Assembly: GCF_008831285.2 (NCBI RefSeq)
Contig: NC_045138.2
Span: 19,439,934 to 19,503,933, forward strand
Source of the DNA: Nymphaea colorata
Lineage: Eukaryota > Streptophyta > Magnoliopsida > Nymphaeales > Nymphaeaceae
Direction of reading: 5' to 3'
DNA: 64,000 bases
Shown: piece by piece, positions 61,771 to 64,000 of the stretch
Layout of the letters: the number at the start of each line of letters is the position of its first letter
Numbering within the stretch: position 1 is the stretch's first letter
Position numbers and translations under genes: made by a program
The notes under the pieces: generated by a model
Database searches by the model: none
What the model was told of the DNA's origin: nothing
Seen by the model: only the letters and a program-made list of their open reading frames with translations

Positions 61771-61925
61771 CTCAAGTCACATACTGCTCAGTTCAAACTC
61801 GACTCGAGGTTAATGGGCTCACTCAAGTCACATACTGCTCAGTTCAAACTCGACTCGAGGTTAATGGGCTCACTCAAGTCACATACTGCTCAGTTCAAAC
61901 TCGACTCGAGGTCAACCCATTAACC
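61771..61925. repeat. 51-bp minisatellite, three copies, with inverted tail
   Basis: Copies begin CTCAAGTCACATACTGCTCA at 61771, 61822 and 61873 and are nearly identical. The third copy is followed by CCCATTAACCTCG, the inverted form of CGAGGTTAATGGG inside each unit, so the array ends in a potential hairpin. Confidence 0.95.
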
Positions 61926-63669
61926 TCGACCCATTTATAAACTTTTTTTTCCTTAAATGGCAATGAAAGCCATGAAAAGAGTGTTAAAATTAAGAGCATG
62001 CCCCCAAAGATTAACAAACAGAAAAGACATGAGCTAGCGGAGTTTAAGTCATATAACTCAAATTTGACTTGTTTATAACTCAAGTTTTATGTCAATCTCT
62101 CCAGTTGAACTTCACTAGAAAATTTGACTGAGTACAAGTTGGCTCAACTCATTATACATCCCCACTGCGTGACTCTGCTGTCAACGTTTTTTCTAAGCAA
62201 TGTTAGACTAGATCACGATCCAATCCGTACACCGATCAAGTCGTACTATTGTTTCTGCCTTTCTAACACTCGACTCGGTAAAGAAGGCATGACGAAGAAG
62301 GAGAAAGCTGACGTGATTGTGCTAGAAGACACAGAGAAACTAGGGGAATGAGAATGTGGAACAGAAGGGATGACACTTTTCTGATACCATGGTTCAATTT
62401 TATAAAGAACCCAGTATCCTCTGCTTTATGCCCATGATTGCACCTTTTGGCTAGTGGGGATATGTGTGTGGAAAGCCCTAACCAGAGTTGGCCCGCCGGA
62501 TAAAAGAAAGCTTGCTAAATATGGGCGCTCGTTGTTTCAACAACAATTGGCAAAGGTTAGTTGAATCCAGAAACAGATCCAGATAATCATCTCTTCCAAA
62601 TTTGGATCCCCAACTTGAGAAAATGTGGTAGATCTTCAACAGAATTTTGATATAAAATCAATTCCTGCAAATTCAACCTGGAAATTCAGGTCACTTCTGA
62701 GTTCTGACCCAACAGCTTTCCGGTTCTGTTTCTGAATCTGAAATGAACCTCATAGTGAAGTGCAGGCCTAATTATGATGCAAGTATTCTATAGTGGAGTA
62801 CCTGATCTAGCGTACACCGGATATGTATTCTTTTGGGGTACTTAACACCGGATATGTATTTATATAGTTGAGTAACCAAGATATTACGGATACAAAAAGC
62901 GAATGCATAAATAATGGAAAAAAGATTCCACTCATGGATCTTCATTCATGGAATTTTCTTGAAAAAAGGGAAAATCAAACAGCGACAATGGAATTAATTT
63001 TTAATGAACGCAGAATGTATACAACGAAATGACAGATAACAAAGGACGCTAACTGCGCTTCAATGCCAAAAAATGCCGTTGTGCACAATAAAGAAACTGT
63101 GTTATGTCCAGAAAATGAGACAAAAATAAATATGAGAACCACAGAAACATGATAGGTGTTAAAAAACATGGGTAGCGTTAGTGCTTCTACGGGTAATTGA
63201 CATCAAAATATCTCCACAACCAAAATTCCCAAATTGGCAAAGCCTAGTCCAATAGAACAAGAACAATGAATTCTCTAGATATGAGTCAACTGTATTATGT
63301 TAGATGCTCCTGTCAAACTCAGTTCACAGTCTCGACCTAATCGCATGATTGCATCAGTCTACAAACTGGTGGAATATCATGAAACTTGGCTAATTTTGTT
63401 TAGAATCATGGGAAAAAATAATATAGATGGCTCTATAAGGAATTAATAATACATCAAGGTCTTATTATACATTAACTTGTGCACATGGGCATCCTTAGTT
63501 TTACTAGATGGAGCCGTATAGGCTGCAACATTTTATAGGATGATCCTACACAGTCCTATATACTTAAAGGGGTATATCCAGATAATTGTGATTGCAGAGA
63601 GGGAAGGATCTGGGCACGCCGATTGCGGAGAGGACATAAAATGGGAACAACTAAGAAGATAATGTGATG

Positions 63670-63822
63670 CTATCTGCATCCTTTCATCAGGTAGGAGGTT
63701 GGACTAGAGAACTTCAAGAGAGAACTGCCATGTTGTGCTCCAGCCTCTCTAACAACATTTGCACCATGACCAGGTGATCCGCAGCCACTGAAGTCCAGAA
63801 CTCGCCGTTCTGATAGGAAAGG
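63670..63822 (-). CDS. Last exon of an unidentified minus-strand gene (partial)
   Basis: Reading leftwards, an acceptor (CTTGTCATACAG) ends at 63823. From 63822 there are 50 open codons and a TAG stop at 63670-63672, phase 0. The sequence is protein-like: PFLSERRVLDFSGCGSPGHG, ANVVREAGAQHGSSLL, SYLMKGCR. I do not recognise the family. Upstream exons would lie to the right; the remaining 178 bases of the window look intronic. Confidence 0.5.
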   Translation of the reverse strand, partial: PFLSERRVLDFSGCGSPGHGANVVREAGAQHGSSLLKFSSPTSYLMKGCR

Positions 63823-64000
63823 CTGTATGACAAGCAACACAAAAAATCAAAGTTCGTTGGTCATAAAGTAAACATCTTTAGCTATCTAAAGGAATTCAAC
63901 TCAACAAAACCCTAGGTCAAGATGCAACAGGTACTAAGACCAATAGGGAAATCGGAAACGAGTAAGCAAACATGATTAACACATTATGGAGGTTTGAAGA

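Larger units (their letters stand above)
55546..63669. other. Intergenic, scattered repeats
   Basis: No protein-coding gene was recognised in about 8 kb. The open frames are short and without resemblance to known families. The GGTTGTTTGATAGCTG...CTAACAAACGATACC pair near 58480-58600 hints at another small MITE. The 3' UTR of the next minus-strand gene probably begins near the right edge. Confidence 0.55.

Overview
This is nuclear DNA from a flowering plant. The evidence is split genes with GT-AG introns, plant-specific families (a WRKY factor and a class VII receptor-like cytoplasmic kinase), a plant-type NDUFB8, CT-rich leaders, and a large share of intergenic DNA made of TA microsatellites, MITEs and a decayed LINE. 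I cannot name the species. Low gene density and repeat-filled introns fit a mid-sized plant genome.

Layout. (1) 1-6.5 kb is intergenic with repeats. (2) 6.5-17.2 kb is a head-to-head pair: SEC13 (minus strand, COPII coat and nuclear pore) and NDUFB8 (plus strand, mitochondrial complex I). They share a short intergenic promoter near 11.0-11.2 kb, and both have a 5' UTR intron. (3) 17.2-22 kb is repeat-rich, with one minus-strand gene fragment at 21.6-21.9 kb. (4) 22.29-29.16 kb is the most unusual part: eight head-to-tail copies (about 0.83-0.90 kb each) of a former membrane-protein gene, with A-type and B-type units alternating. Only the first copy has a leader and only the last has a 3' flank. 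(5) 29.4-33.5 kb holds an orphan ORF, a complete 244-bp hAT-type MITE whose empty site survives in a nearby duplicate, and a broken P-loop NTPase-like gene. (6) 33.5-42 kb is intergenic with several microsatellite-linked elements. (7) 42.0-43.3 kb is a compact WRKY gene carrying WKKYGQK instead of WRKYGQK. (8) 44.2-46.4 kb has a 47-bp minisatellite and a LINE remnant interrupted by another repeat. (9) 50.1-53.5 kb is a six-exon PBL-type kinase on the minus strand. (10) 53.5-63.6 kb is intergenic. (11) The last exon of an unidentified minus-strand gene lies at 63.7-63.8 kb and continues off the window.

The intact genes (SEC13, NDUFB8, WRKY, PBL kinase) have unrelated jobs, apart from WRKY and PBL both being typical of signalling and defence. 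No operon-like or biosynthetic cluster is visible. The best candidate for something undescribed is the eight-unit array. I found no tRNA, rRNA or CRISPR. All exon boundaries were read by eye from GT-AG signals, reading phase and family resemblance.
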